From positions 36,546 through 100,545 of the forward strand of contig JAOBSW010001049.1 of NCBI GenBank assembly GCA_026214975.1: a DNA stretch of 64,000 nt. The letters are read 5' to 3'. Every line of letters begins with the position of its first letter. The stretch's first letter is position 1. The position numbers and the translations under genes are program-made. Shown piece after piece: positions 53,183-64,000 of the stretch. The notes below the pieces were generated by a model. The model saw nothing but the letters and a program-made list of their open reading frames with translations, ran no database searches and was not told where the DNA came from. This stretch comes from Gentiana macrophylla (taxonomy: Eukaryota > Streptophyta > Magnoliopsida > Gentianales > Gentianaceae).

Positions 53183-56100
53183 CACGAAGAGAATTACAAA
53201 CGTTTTTTTTCGTACTCTTTTTTCGTACCCATAGAGTACATAACGGTGTGATTTTTTATTTCTTGTACAAGGCCATTCTGGCCTCCGTTTTGCTTGCCGT
53301 TTGCGTCGGCGTGCCTTATTTATCGTTCTGGTCGATATCACGTCAGTACTTCAAAGAGAATTACAAATGTTTTTTCGTACCCATAGAGTACTTTACTGTT
53401 TGATTTTTGATTCCTTGTACAAGGCCATTCTGGCCTCCGTTTTGCTTGCCGTTTGCGCCGGCGTGCCTTATTTATCGTTCTGGTCGATATCACATCAGTA
53501 CTTCAAAAAGAATTACAAACGTTTTTTTTCGTACTTTTTTTCGAACCCATAGAGTACTTAACTGTGTGATTTTTGATTCCTTGTACAAGGCCATTCTAGC
53601 TTCCGTTTTGCTTGAAATTTGCGCCGGCGTGCCTTATTTATCGTTCTGGTCGATATCACATCAGTACTTCAAAGAGAATTACAAACATTTTTCATACTCT
53701 TTTTTGTACCTTTAGAGTACTTAACGGTGTGATTTTTGATTCCTTGTACAAGGCCATTCTGGCCTCCGTTTTGCTTGCCGTTTGCGCCGGCGTGCCTTAT
53801 TTATCGTTCTGGTCGATATCACATCAGTACTTCAAAAGAATTACAAACATTTTTTTCCGTACTTTTTTCGTACCCATAGAGTACTTAACTGTGTGATTTT
53901 TGATTCCTGGTACAAGGCCATTTTGGCCTCCGTTTTGCTTGCCGTTTGCGCCGGCATGCCTTATTTATCATTCTGGTCGATATCACATCATTACTTCAAA
54001 GAGAATTACAAACGTTTTTTTTCGTACTCTTTTTCGTACCAATAGAGTACTTAACGGTGTGATTTTTTATTCCTTGTACAAGGCCATTCTGGCCTCCGTT
54101 TTGCTTGCCGTTTGCGCCGGCGTGCCTTATTTATCGTTCTGGTCGATAACACATCAGTACTTCAATGAGAATTACAAACGTTTTTTTTTCATACTTTGTT
54201 TCGTACCCATAGAGTACTTAACTGTGTGATTTTTGATTCCTTGTACAAGGACATTCTGACCTCCGTTTTGCTTGCCGTTTGCGCCGGCGTACCTTATTTA
54301 TCGTTCTAGTCGATACCACATCGCAGTACTTCAAAGAGAATTACAAAGCGTTTTTTCATACTTTTTCGTACCCATAGAGTACTTAACTGTGTGATTTTTG
54401 ATTCCTTGTACAAGGCCATTCTGGCCTCCGTTTTGCTTGCCGTTTGCGCCGGCATGCCTTATTTATCGTTCTGGTCGATATCACAAAAGTACTTCAAAGA
54501 GAATTACAAACGTTTTTTTTTCGTACTCTTTTTTGTACCCATAGAGTACTTAACGGTGTGATTTTTGATTCCTTATACAAGGCCAGAACACATCAGTACT
54601 TCAATGAGAATTACAAACGTTTTTTCGTACTTTGTTTTGTACCCATAGAGTACTTAACGGTGTGATTTTTGATTCCTTGTACAAGGCCATTCTGACCTCC
54701 GTTTTGCTTGCCGTTTGAGCCGGCGTACCTTATTTATCGTTCTGGTCGACACACATCATCGATTTTCAAAGAGAATTACAAACATTTTTTTTCGTACTTT
54801 TTTCGTACCCATAGAGTACTTAACTGTGTGATTTTTGATTCCTTGTACAAGGCCATTCTGGCCTCCGTTTTGCTTGCCGTTGGCGCGTGCCTTATTTATC
54901 GTTCTAGTCGATATCACATCAGTACTTCAAAGAGAATTACAAACGTTTTTTTCATACTTTTTTTCGTACCCATAGAGTACTTAACTGTGTGATTTTTGAT
55001 TCCTTGTACAAGGCTATTCTTTCCTCCGTTTTGCTTGCAGTTTGCGCCGGAATGCCTTATTTATCGTTCTGGTCGATATCACATCAGTACTTCAAAGAGA
55101 ATTACAAACGTTTTTTTTTCGTAATTTTTTCGTACCTATAGAGTACTTAACTGTGTGATTTTTGATTCCTTGTACAAGGCCATTCTGGCCTCCGTTTTGC
55201 TTTTCGTTTGCGCCGGCGTACCTTATTTATCGTTCTGGTCGATATCACATCAGTACTTCAAAGAGAATTACAAACGTTTTTTCGTACTCTTTTTCGTACC
55301 CATAGAGTACTTAACGGTGTGATTTTTGATTCCTTGTACAAGGCCATTCGAACTCCGCTTTTGCTTTGCCGCGCCGGCGTGCCTTATTTATCGTTCTGGT
55401 CGATACCACATCAGTACTTCAAAGAGAATTACAAATATTTTTTTCTACTTTTTTTCGTACCCATAGAGTACTTAACGGTGTGATTTTGATTCCTTGTACA
55501 AGGCCATTCATTCCGCCTCCGTTTTGCTTGCCGTTTGCGCCGGCGTGCCTTATTTATCGTTCTGGTCGATATCACATCAGTAATTCAAAGAGAATTACAA
55601 ACTTTTTTTTTCAGTACTTTTTTTCGTACCCATAGAGTACTTAACTGTGTGATTTTGATTCCTTGTACAAGGCCATTCTGGCCTCCGTTTTGCTTGCCGT
55701 TTGCGCCGGCGTGCCTTATTTATCGTTCTGGTCGATATCACATCAGTACTTCAAAGAGAATTACAAACGTTTTTTTTGTACTTTTTTTCGTACCCATAGA
55801 GTACTTAACTGTGTGATTTTTGATTCCTTGTACAAGGCCATTCTGGCCTCTATTTTGCTTGCCGTTTGCGCCGGCGTGCCTTATTTATCGTTCTGGTCGA
55901 TATCACATCAGTATTTCAAAGAGAATTACAAACGTTTTTTTTCAGTTTTTTTTTCGTACCCATAGAGTACTTAATTGTGTGATTTTTGATTTCTTGTACA
56001 AGGCCATTCTGGCCTCCGTTTTGCTTTGCCGCTTATGCCGGGCGTGCCTTATTTATCGTTCTGGTCGATATCACATCAGTACTTCAAAGAGAATTACAAA

Positions 56101-59100
56101 CGTTTTTTTTCGTATTTTTTTTCGTACCCATAGAGTACTTAATTGTGTGATTTTTGATTCCTTGTACAAGGCCATTCTGGCCTCCGTTTTGCTTGCCGTT
56201 TGCGCCGGCGTGCCTTATTTATCGTTCTGGTCGATATCACATCAATATTTCAAAGAGAATTACACGTTTTTTTTTCATACTTTTTTTTGTACCCATAGAG
56301 TACTTAACGGTGTGATTTTTGATTCCTTGTACAAGGCCATTTCGCCTCCGCTTTGCTTTGCCGCTTTGCCGGCGTGCCTTATTTATCGTTTCGTCGATAT
56401 CACATCAAGATTTCAAAGAGAATTACAAACGTTTTTTATACTTTTTTTCGTACCCATAGAGTACTTAACGGTGTGATTTTGATTCCTTGTACAAGGCCAT
56501 TCTGGCCTCCGTTTTGCTTGCCGTTTGCGCCGGCGTGCCTTATTTATCGTTCTCGTCGATATCACATCAGTACTTCAAAGAGAATTACAAACGTTTTTTT
56601 TTCATACTTTTTCTTGTACCCATAGAGTACTTAATCGTGTGATTTTTGATTCTTGTACAAGGCCATTCTCGCCTCCGCTTTTGCGTTTTGCCGCTTGCGC
56701 CGGGCGTGCCTTATTTATCGCTCTCGTCGATATCACATCAAGATTTCCAAAGAGAATTACAAACGTTTTTTCATACTTTTTTCGTACCCATAGAGTACTT
56801 AATCGTGTGATTTTTGATTCCTTGTACAAGGCCATTCTGGCCTCCGTTTTGCTTGCCGTTTGCGCCGGCGTGCCTTATTTATCGTTCTGGTCGATATCAC
56901 ATCAGTACTTCAAAGAGAATTACAAACTTTTTTTTCGTACTTTTTTTCGTACCCATAGAGTACTTAACTGTGTGATTTTTGATTCTTGTACAAGGCCATT
57001 CTGGCCTCCGTTTTGCTTGCCGTTTGCGCCGGCGTGCCTTATTTATCGTTCTGGTCGATATCACATCAATATTTCAAAGAGAATTACAAATTTTTTTTTC
57101 AGACTTTTTTTGTGTACCCATAGAGTACTTAACGTGTGATTTTTGATTCCTTGTACAAGGCCATTGCCTCCGCTTTGCTTTGCTTGCCGTTTGCGCCGGC
57201 GTGCCTTATTTATCGTTCTGGTCGATATCACATCAGTACTTCAAAGAGAATTACAAACATTTTTTTTTCGTATTTTTTTCGTACCCATAGAGTACTTAAC
57301 TGTGTGATTTTTGATTTCTTGTACAAGGCCATTCTGGCCTCCGTTTTGCTTGCCGTTTGCGCCGGCGTGCCTTATTTATCGTTCTGGTCGATATCACATC
57401 AGTACTTCAAAGAGAATTACAAACATTTTTTTTTTTTCGTACTTTTTTTCGTACCCATAGAGTAATTAAATGTGTGATTTTTGATTCTTGTACAAGGCCA
57501 TTCGCCTCCGCTTTGCTTGCCGCTTTGCGCCGGGCGCGCATTTTATTTATCGCTCGTCGATATCACATCAAGATTTTCAAAGAGAATTACAAACATTTTT
57601 TTTATTTTTTTTTCGTACCCATAGAGTACTTAATTGTGTGATTTTTGATTCTTGTACAAGGCCATTCTGGCCTCCGTTTTGCTTGCCGTTTGCGCCGGCG
57701 TGCCTTATTTATCGCTCGTCGATATCACATCAAGATTTCAAAGAGAATTACAAACTTTTTTTTCATTTTTTTCGTACCCATGAGAGTACTTAACTGTGTG
57801 ATTTTTGATTTCTTGTACAAGGCCATTCTGGCCTCCGTTTTGCTTGCCGTTTGCGCCGGCGTGCCTTATTTATCGTTCTGGTCGATATCACATCAGTACT
57901 TCAAAGAGAATTACAAACGTTTTTTTTCATACTTTTTTCGTACCCATAGAGTACTTAATTGTGTGATTTTTGATTTCTTGTACAAGGCCATTCTGGCCTC
58001 CGTTTTGCTTGCCGTTTGCGCCGGCGTGCCTTATTTATCGTTCTGGTCGATATCACATCAATACTTCAAAGAGAATTACAAACGTTTTTTTTTCGTACTT
58101 TTTTTTCGTACCCATAGAGTACTTAATCGCGGTGATTTTTGATTCTTGTACAAGGCCATTCGCCTCCGCTCCGCTTTTGCTTGCCGCTTTGCGCCGGGCG
58201 CGCCTTATTTATTTATCGCTCGTCGATATCACATCAGTACTTCAAAGAGAATTACAAATTTTTTTTTTCATACTTTTTTTCGTACCCATAGAGTACTTAA
58301 CTGTGTGATTTTTGATTCCTTGTACAAGGCCATTCTGGCCTCCGTTTTGCTTTGCCGTTTGCGCCGGCGTGCCTTATTTATCGCTCGTCGATATCACATC
58401 AAGATTTCAAAGAGAATTACAAAAATTTTTTTTTTCATATTTTTTTTGTACTCCATAGAGTACTTAATCGTGTGATTTTTGATTCTTGTACAAGGCCATT
58501 CGCCTCCGCTTTGCTTTTGCCGCTTGCGCCGGCGTGCCTTATTTATCGCTCGTCGATATCACATCAAGATTTCAAAGAGAATTACAAACATTTTTTTTTC
58601 AGATTTTTTTTCGTACCATAGAGTACTTTAATCGTGTGATTTTTGATTCCTTGTACAAGGCCATTCTCGCCTCGCTTTGCTTTTGCCGCTTGCGCCGGCG
58701 TGCCTTATTTATCGCTCGTCGATATCACATCAAGATTTCAAAGAGAATTACAAACGTTTTTTTTTGATTTTTTTCGTACCCATAGAGTACTTAACGTGTG
58801 TGATTTTTGATTCTTGTACAAGGCCATTCCGCTCCGCTTTGCTTGCCTTTGCGCCGGCGTGCCTTATTTATCGCTCGTCGATATCACATCAAGATTTCAA
58901 AGAGAATTACAAACTTTTTTTTTCATATTTTTTTTTGTACCACAGAGTAGTACTTAACGTGTGATTTTTGATTCTTGTACAAGGCCATTCGCCTCCGCTT
59001 TGCTTGCGCTTGCGCCGCGCCTTATTTATTTATCGCTCGTCGATATCACATCAAGATTTCCAAAGAGAATTACAAACTTTTTTTTTTCATATTTTTTTTG

Positions 59101-62100
59101 TACCCATAGAGTACTTAACGTGTGATTTTTGATTCTTGTACAAGGCCATTCTCGCCTCCGCTTTGCTTGCCGCTTGCGCCGCGCGCCTTTATTTATCGCT
59201 CGTCGATATCACATCAAGATTTCCAAAGAGAATTACAACGCTTTTTTTTTTTTCAGATTTTTTTTGTACCCATAGAGTACTTAACTGCGGTGATTTTTGA
59301 TTTCTTGTACAAGGCCATTTTCGCCTCCGCTTTTGCTTGCCGCTTTGCGCCCGGCGTGCCTTATTTATCGCTCGTCGATATCACATCAAGATTTCAAAGA
59401 GAATTACAAACATTTTTTTTTTCATACTTTTTTTGTACCCATAGAGTATTTAACGTGTGATGATTTTGATTCCTTGTACAAGGCCATTTCGCCTCCGCTT
59501 TGCTTGCCGCTTGCGCCGGGCGCGTGCCTTATTTATCGCTCGTCGATATCACATCAAGATTTCAAAGAGAATTACAAACGCTTTTTTTTCATTTTTTTTT
59601 CGTACCCATAGAGTACTTAACGTGGTGATTTTTGATTCTTTGTACAAGGCCATTCGCCTCCGCTTTGCTTTTGCCCTTGCGCCGGGCGTGCCTTATTTAT
59701 CGCTCTCGTCGATATCACATCGATTTCAAAGAGAATTACAAACATTTTTTTTTTCATTTTTTTTTCGCACCCATAGAGTATTTAACGTGTGATTTTTGAT
59801 TCTTGTACAAGGCCATTTCGCCTCCGCTTTGCTTGCCGCTTGCGCCGGGCGTGCCTTATTTATCGCTCGTCGATATCACATCAAGATTTCCAAAGAGAAT
59901 TACAAAACTTTTTTTTTCAGATTTTTTTCGCACCCATAGAGTACTTAATCGTGTGATTTTTGATTTCTTGTACAAGGCCATTCTCGCCTCCGCTTTGCTT
60001 TTGCCGCTTCCTTTGGCGCGCGCGCGTCTTTATTTATTATTATTTATCGTCTGGTCGATATCACATCGATTTCAAAGAGAATTACAAATTTTTTTTTTTC
60101 AGATTTTTTTTGTACCCATAGAGTACTTAAACGTGTGATTTTTGATTCTTTGTACAAGGCCATTCTCGCCTCCGCTTTGCTTGCCGCTTGCTTGCGCGCG
60201 CCTTATTTATCGCTCGTCGATATCACATCAAGATTTCAAAGAGAATTATTACAAACTTTTTTTCATTTTTTTTTTGTACCCATAGAGTACTTTAACGTGT
60301 GATTTTTGATTCCTTGTACAAGGCCATTCTGGCCTCCGTTTTGCTTGCCGTTTGCGCCGGCGTGCCTTATTTATCGCTCTGGTCGATATCACATCAATAC
60401 TTCAAAGAGAATTACAAACGTTTTTTTTTCAGACTTTTTTTGTACCCATAGAGTACTTTAATCGCGGTGATTTTTGATTCCTTGTACAAGGCCATTCTCG
60501 CCTCCGCTTTGCTTGCCGCTTGCGCCGGCGCGTGCCTTATTTATCGCTCGTCGATATCACATCAAGATTTTCAAAGAGAATTACAAATTTTTTTTTCAGA
60601 CTTTTTTTCGTACCATAGAGTACTTACTTAATCGTGTGATTTTTGATTCCTTGTACAAGGCCATTCTCGCCTCCGCTTTGCTTTTGCCGCTTTGCGCCGG
60701 CGTGCCTTATTTATCGCTCGTCGATATCACATCAAGATTTCCAAAGAGAATTACAAACATTTTTTCAGATTTTTTTTTCGCACTCCATAGAGTACTTAAT
60801 CGTGGTGATTTTTGATTCTTGTACAAGGCCATTTCGCCTCCGCTTTTGCTTGCCGCTTGCGCCGGCGTGCCTTATTTATCGCTCGTCGATATCACATCAA
60901 GATTTCCAAAGAGAATTACAAACTTTTTTTTTCATTTTTTTTTCGCACCATAGAGTACTTAATCGCGGTGATTTTTGATTCTTGTACAAGGCCATTCTCG
61001 CGCCTCCGCTTTTTGCTTGCCGCTTGCGCCGCGTGCCTTATTTATCGCTCGTCGATATCACATCAAGATTTCAAAGAGAATTACAAACGCTTTTTTTTTC
61101 AGATTTTTTTTTTCGCACCCAGAGTAGTATTTAATCGGTGATTTTTGATTTCTTGTACAAGGCCATTTCGCCTCCGCTTTGCTTTGCCGTTTGCGCCGGC
61201 GTGCCTTATTTATATTCTCGTCGATATCACATCGATTTCAAAGAGAATTACAAACGCTTTTTTTTCGACTTTTTCGCACTCCATAGAGTACTTTAACGCG
61301 TGTGATTTTGATTCCTTGTACAAGGCCATTCGCCTCCTCCGCTTTTTGCTTGCCGCTTGCTTTGCGCCGGCGTGCCTTATTTATCGCTCGTCGATATCAC
61401 ATCAAGATTTCAAAGAGAATTACAAACATTTTTTTTTTCAGATTTTTTTTTTCGCACTCCATAGAGTACTTAAACTGCGGTGATTTTTGATTTCTTGTAC
61501 AAGGCCATTTCGCCTCCGCTTTGCTTGCCGCTTGCGCCGGCGCGCGCCTTATTTTATCGCTCGTCGATATCACATCAAGATTTCCAAAGAGAATTACAAA
61601 TTTTTTTTCAGACTTTTTTTTGTACCCATAGAGTACTTAATCGGTGTGATTTTTGATTTCTTGTACAAGGCCCATTCGCCTCCGCTTTTGCTTGCCGCTT
61701 TGCGCCGGCGTGCCTTATTTATCGTTTCTCGTCGATATCACATCAAGATTTCAAAGAGAATTACAAACATTTTTTTTCAGACTTTTTTCGTACTCCAGAG
61801 TACTTAATCGTGTGATTTTTGATTCTTGTACAAGGCCATTTCGCCTCCGCTTTGCTTGCCGCTGTTTATGCCGCGCGTGCCTTATTTATCGTTCGGTCGA
61901 TATCACATCAAGATTTCAAAGAGAATTACAAACGCTTTTTTTTTCATACTTTTTTCGTACCCATAGAGTACTTAACGTGTGATTTTGATTCCTTGTACAA
62001 GGCCATTCTCGCCTCCGCTTTTGCTTGCCGCTTGCGCCGGGCGTGCCTTATTTATCGTTTCGTCGATATCACATCAAGATTTCAAAGAGAATTACAAACG

Positions 62101-64000
62101 CTTTTTTTTTTGACTTTTTTTCGTACCCATAGAGTACTTAACGTGTGTGATTTTGATTTCTTGTACAAGGCCATTTCGCCTCCGCTTTGTTTGCCGCTTG
62201 CGCGCGCGCGCCTTATTTATCGCTCTCGTCGATATCACATCAAGATTTCAAAGAGAATTACAAAATTTTTTTTTCAGATTTTTTTCGCACCCATAGAGTA
62301 ATTTAATCGTGGTGATTTTTGATTCTTGTACAAGGCCATTCTCGCCTCCGTTTTTGCTTGCCGCTTGCGCCGCGCGTGCCTTATTTATCGTTTCGTCGAT
62401 ATCACATCAAGATTTCCAAAGAGAATTACAAACGCTTTTTTTCAGACTTTTCGTACTCCATAGAGTACTTAATCGTGTGATTTTTGATTCCTTGTACAAG
62501 GCCATTCTCGCCTCCGCTTTGCTTGCCGCTTATGCCGGCGTGCCTTATTTATCGCTCGTCGATATCACATCAAGATTTCAAAGAGAATTACAAACTTTTT
62601 TTTCAGATTTTTTTCGCACTCCATAGAGTACTTAATGTGTGTGATTTTTGATTCCTTGTACAAGGCCATTCTCGCCTCCGCTTTGCTTTGCCGCTTTGCG
62701 CGGCGTGCCTTATTTATCGCTCGTCGATATCACATCAAGATTTCAAAGAGAATTACAAACGTTTTTTTTTTCAGACTTTTTTTTCGCACCCATAGAGTAC
62801 TTAACGGTGTGATTTTTGATTCTTGTACAAGGCCATTCTCCTCCGCTTTGCTTGCCGCTTTTGCCGCGGCGTGCCTTATTTATTATCTCGTCGTCGATAT
62901 CACATCAAGATTTCAAAGAGAATTACAAACATTTTTTTCAGACTTTTTTTTTCGTACTCCAGAGTACTTAAGCGTGTGATTTTTGATTCCTTGTACAAGG
63001 CCATTCTCGCCTCCGCTTTGCTTGCCGCTTTGCGCCGGGCGTGCCTTATTTATCGCTCGTCGGTCGATATCACATCAAGATTTCAAAGAGAATTACAAAA
63101 ATTTTTTTTCGTATTTTTTTTTCATACCATAGAGTACTTAATCGGTGTGATTTTTGATTCCTTGTACAAGGCCATTTCGCCTCCGCTTTGCTTTTGCCAT
63201 TTGCGCCGGCGTGCCTTATTTATCGCTCGTCGATATCACATCAATACTTCAAAGAGAATTACAAATGTTTTTTTCGTATTTTTTTTTCGTACCCATAGAG
63301 TACTTAACTGTGTGATTTTTGATTTCTTGTACAAGGCCATTCTGGCCTCCGTTTTGCTTGCCGTTTGCGCCGGCGTGCCTTATTTATCGTTCTGGTCGAT
63401 ATCACATCAGTACTTCAAAGAGAATTACAAACGTTTTTTTTCGTACTTTTTTTCGTACCCATAGAGTACTTAATTGTGTGATTTTGATTCCTTGTACAAG
63501 GCCATTCGCCTCCGCTTTTTGCTTGCCGCTTTGCCGGGCGTGCCTTATTTATCGCTCGTCGATATCACATCAAGATTTCAAAGAGAATTACAAACGTTTT
63601 TTTTCATACTTTTTTCGCACTCCATAGAGTACTTAACGGTGTGATTTTTGATTCCTTGTACAAGGCCATTCTCGCCTCCGCTTTGCTTTGCCGCTTGCGC
63701 CGGGCGTGCCTTATTTATCGTTTCGTCGATATCACATCAAGATTTCAAAGAGAATTACAAACGCTTTTTTTTTCAGACTTTTTTTGTACCCATAGAGTAC
63801 TTAACGTGTGATTTTTGATTCCTTGTACAAGGCCATTCTCGCCTCCGCTTTGCTTGCCGCTTTGCGCCGGGCGTGTGTTTTATTTATCGCTCGTCGATAT
63901 CACATCAAGATTTCAAAGAGAATTACAAACTTTTTTTTCGAGTATTTTTTCGTACTCCATAGAGTACTTAATCGTGTGATTTTTGATTCCTTGTACAAGG
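53183..64000. repeat. ~165-bp tandem satellite array, open at the right edge
   Basis: Head-to-tail units of about 163-168 bp; about 65 copies fit in the 10.8 kb. Anchors in every unit are CATAGAGTACTTAA, TTGATTCCTTGTACAAGG, the CGCCTCCG/GCCTCCG stretch, GCGCCGG, GTGCCTTATTTATCG, TCGATATCACATCA and GAGAATTACAAA. A T-rich patch with FCGTAC-type strings (TTTTTTCGTACC) joins units. Two sequence classes are seen: class 1 (TTCTGGCCTCCG, GTTCTGGTCGATATC, CATCAGTACTTC), dominant at 53.2-56.3 kb and at a few places later; and class 2 (TTCTCGCCTCCGC, GCTCGTCGATATC, CATCAAGATTTC), dominant from 56.4 kb. The size equals that of many plant centromeric satellites. The overlapping plus-strand ORFs arise because 165 is divisible by three, and are not called as genes. 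Confidence 0.95.

Noticed and set aside
53301..63627. Dozens of overlapping plus-strand ORFs of 90-218 codons in the right part
   Set aside because: They are all the same satellite unit read in different frames. Open length follows from the unit being a multiple of three; there is no start context, domain or end conservation.
53183..64000. CRISPR-like regular repeats
   Set aside because: The whole ~165-bp unit is repeated with no unique spacers, in a plant retrotransposon context; it is a satellite.
1..64000. Host genes, tRNA or rRNA
   Set aside because: No exon-intron gene with a known plant protein, no clover-leaf with A and B boxes and no rRNA sequence was recognised by eye; a formal search was not possible.

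Overview
This is a heterochromatic piece of a flowering-plant nuclear genome. No host gene, rRNA or tRNA gene was recognised. The window consists of nested Ty3/gypsy LTR retrotransposons followed by a tandem satellite array that runs off the right edge. The lineages (Tat/Retand and Athila), the tRNA-Asp-type primer sites and the ~165-bp satellite fit a plant pericentromere or other satellite-rich block. The species cannot be told from the sequence.

Layout. Positions 1-2770 hold degraded LTR-like DNA and a (TA)n tract. Positions 2771-52442 are one Tat/Retand-like element on the minus strand, with LTRs at 2771-3318 (3') and 51891-52442 (5'). Its gag, protease and start of RT lie at 49047-51726. 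The rest of RT, two RNase H regions and integrase lie at 9120-12230. Its 3' region (3319-9119) carries an ~84-91-bp tandem repeat and two opposite-strand units, each headed by a TATA box; the larger also has a candidate intron. The element is split between protease and RT by a 36.8-kb block (12231-49046) made wholly of Athila-type pieces.

Inside that block are two Athila families. Family X has ~1.59-kb LTRs, an X1 form and an X2 variant with a different promoter/R-U5 half. Family Y is a longer element at 34670-47493, with gag, protease, RT, RNase H, integrase, a small extra ORF and an ATHILA ORF-1-like 3' ORF. The X pieces sit in both orientations and meet at short microhomologies. Together they form a head-to-head LTR palindrome (21067-23221), an inverted pol junction near 27088, and an LTR-deletion-LTR remnant (31090-34669). 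All coding regions are broken by stops and frameshifts, so nothing here looks autonomous.

Positions 52443-53182 are another retrotransposon relic. From 53183 to the end lies an array of about 65 copies of a ~165-bp satellite in two sequence classes.

The most interesting signals are four. (1) A GGGAAAY heptamer, a 6-nt spacer ending in a gag-frame TAG and a 10-11-bp hairpin sit at the same gag-protease position in families X and Y, resembling a programmed -1 frameshift site. (2) A hairpin plus GCGC/GGCAACC module follows pol in both families and follows the extra ORF in Y. (3) The Retand-like element carries opposite-strand transcription units. (4) The satellite has a monomer length divisible by three and dense dyad symmetry. 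Many near-identical copies differ by small changes clustered at CTG, CAG and CG contexts, so some broken frames may be sequence errors rather than decay.
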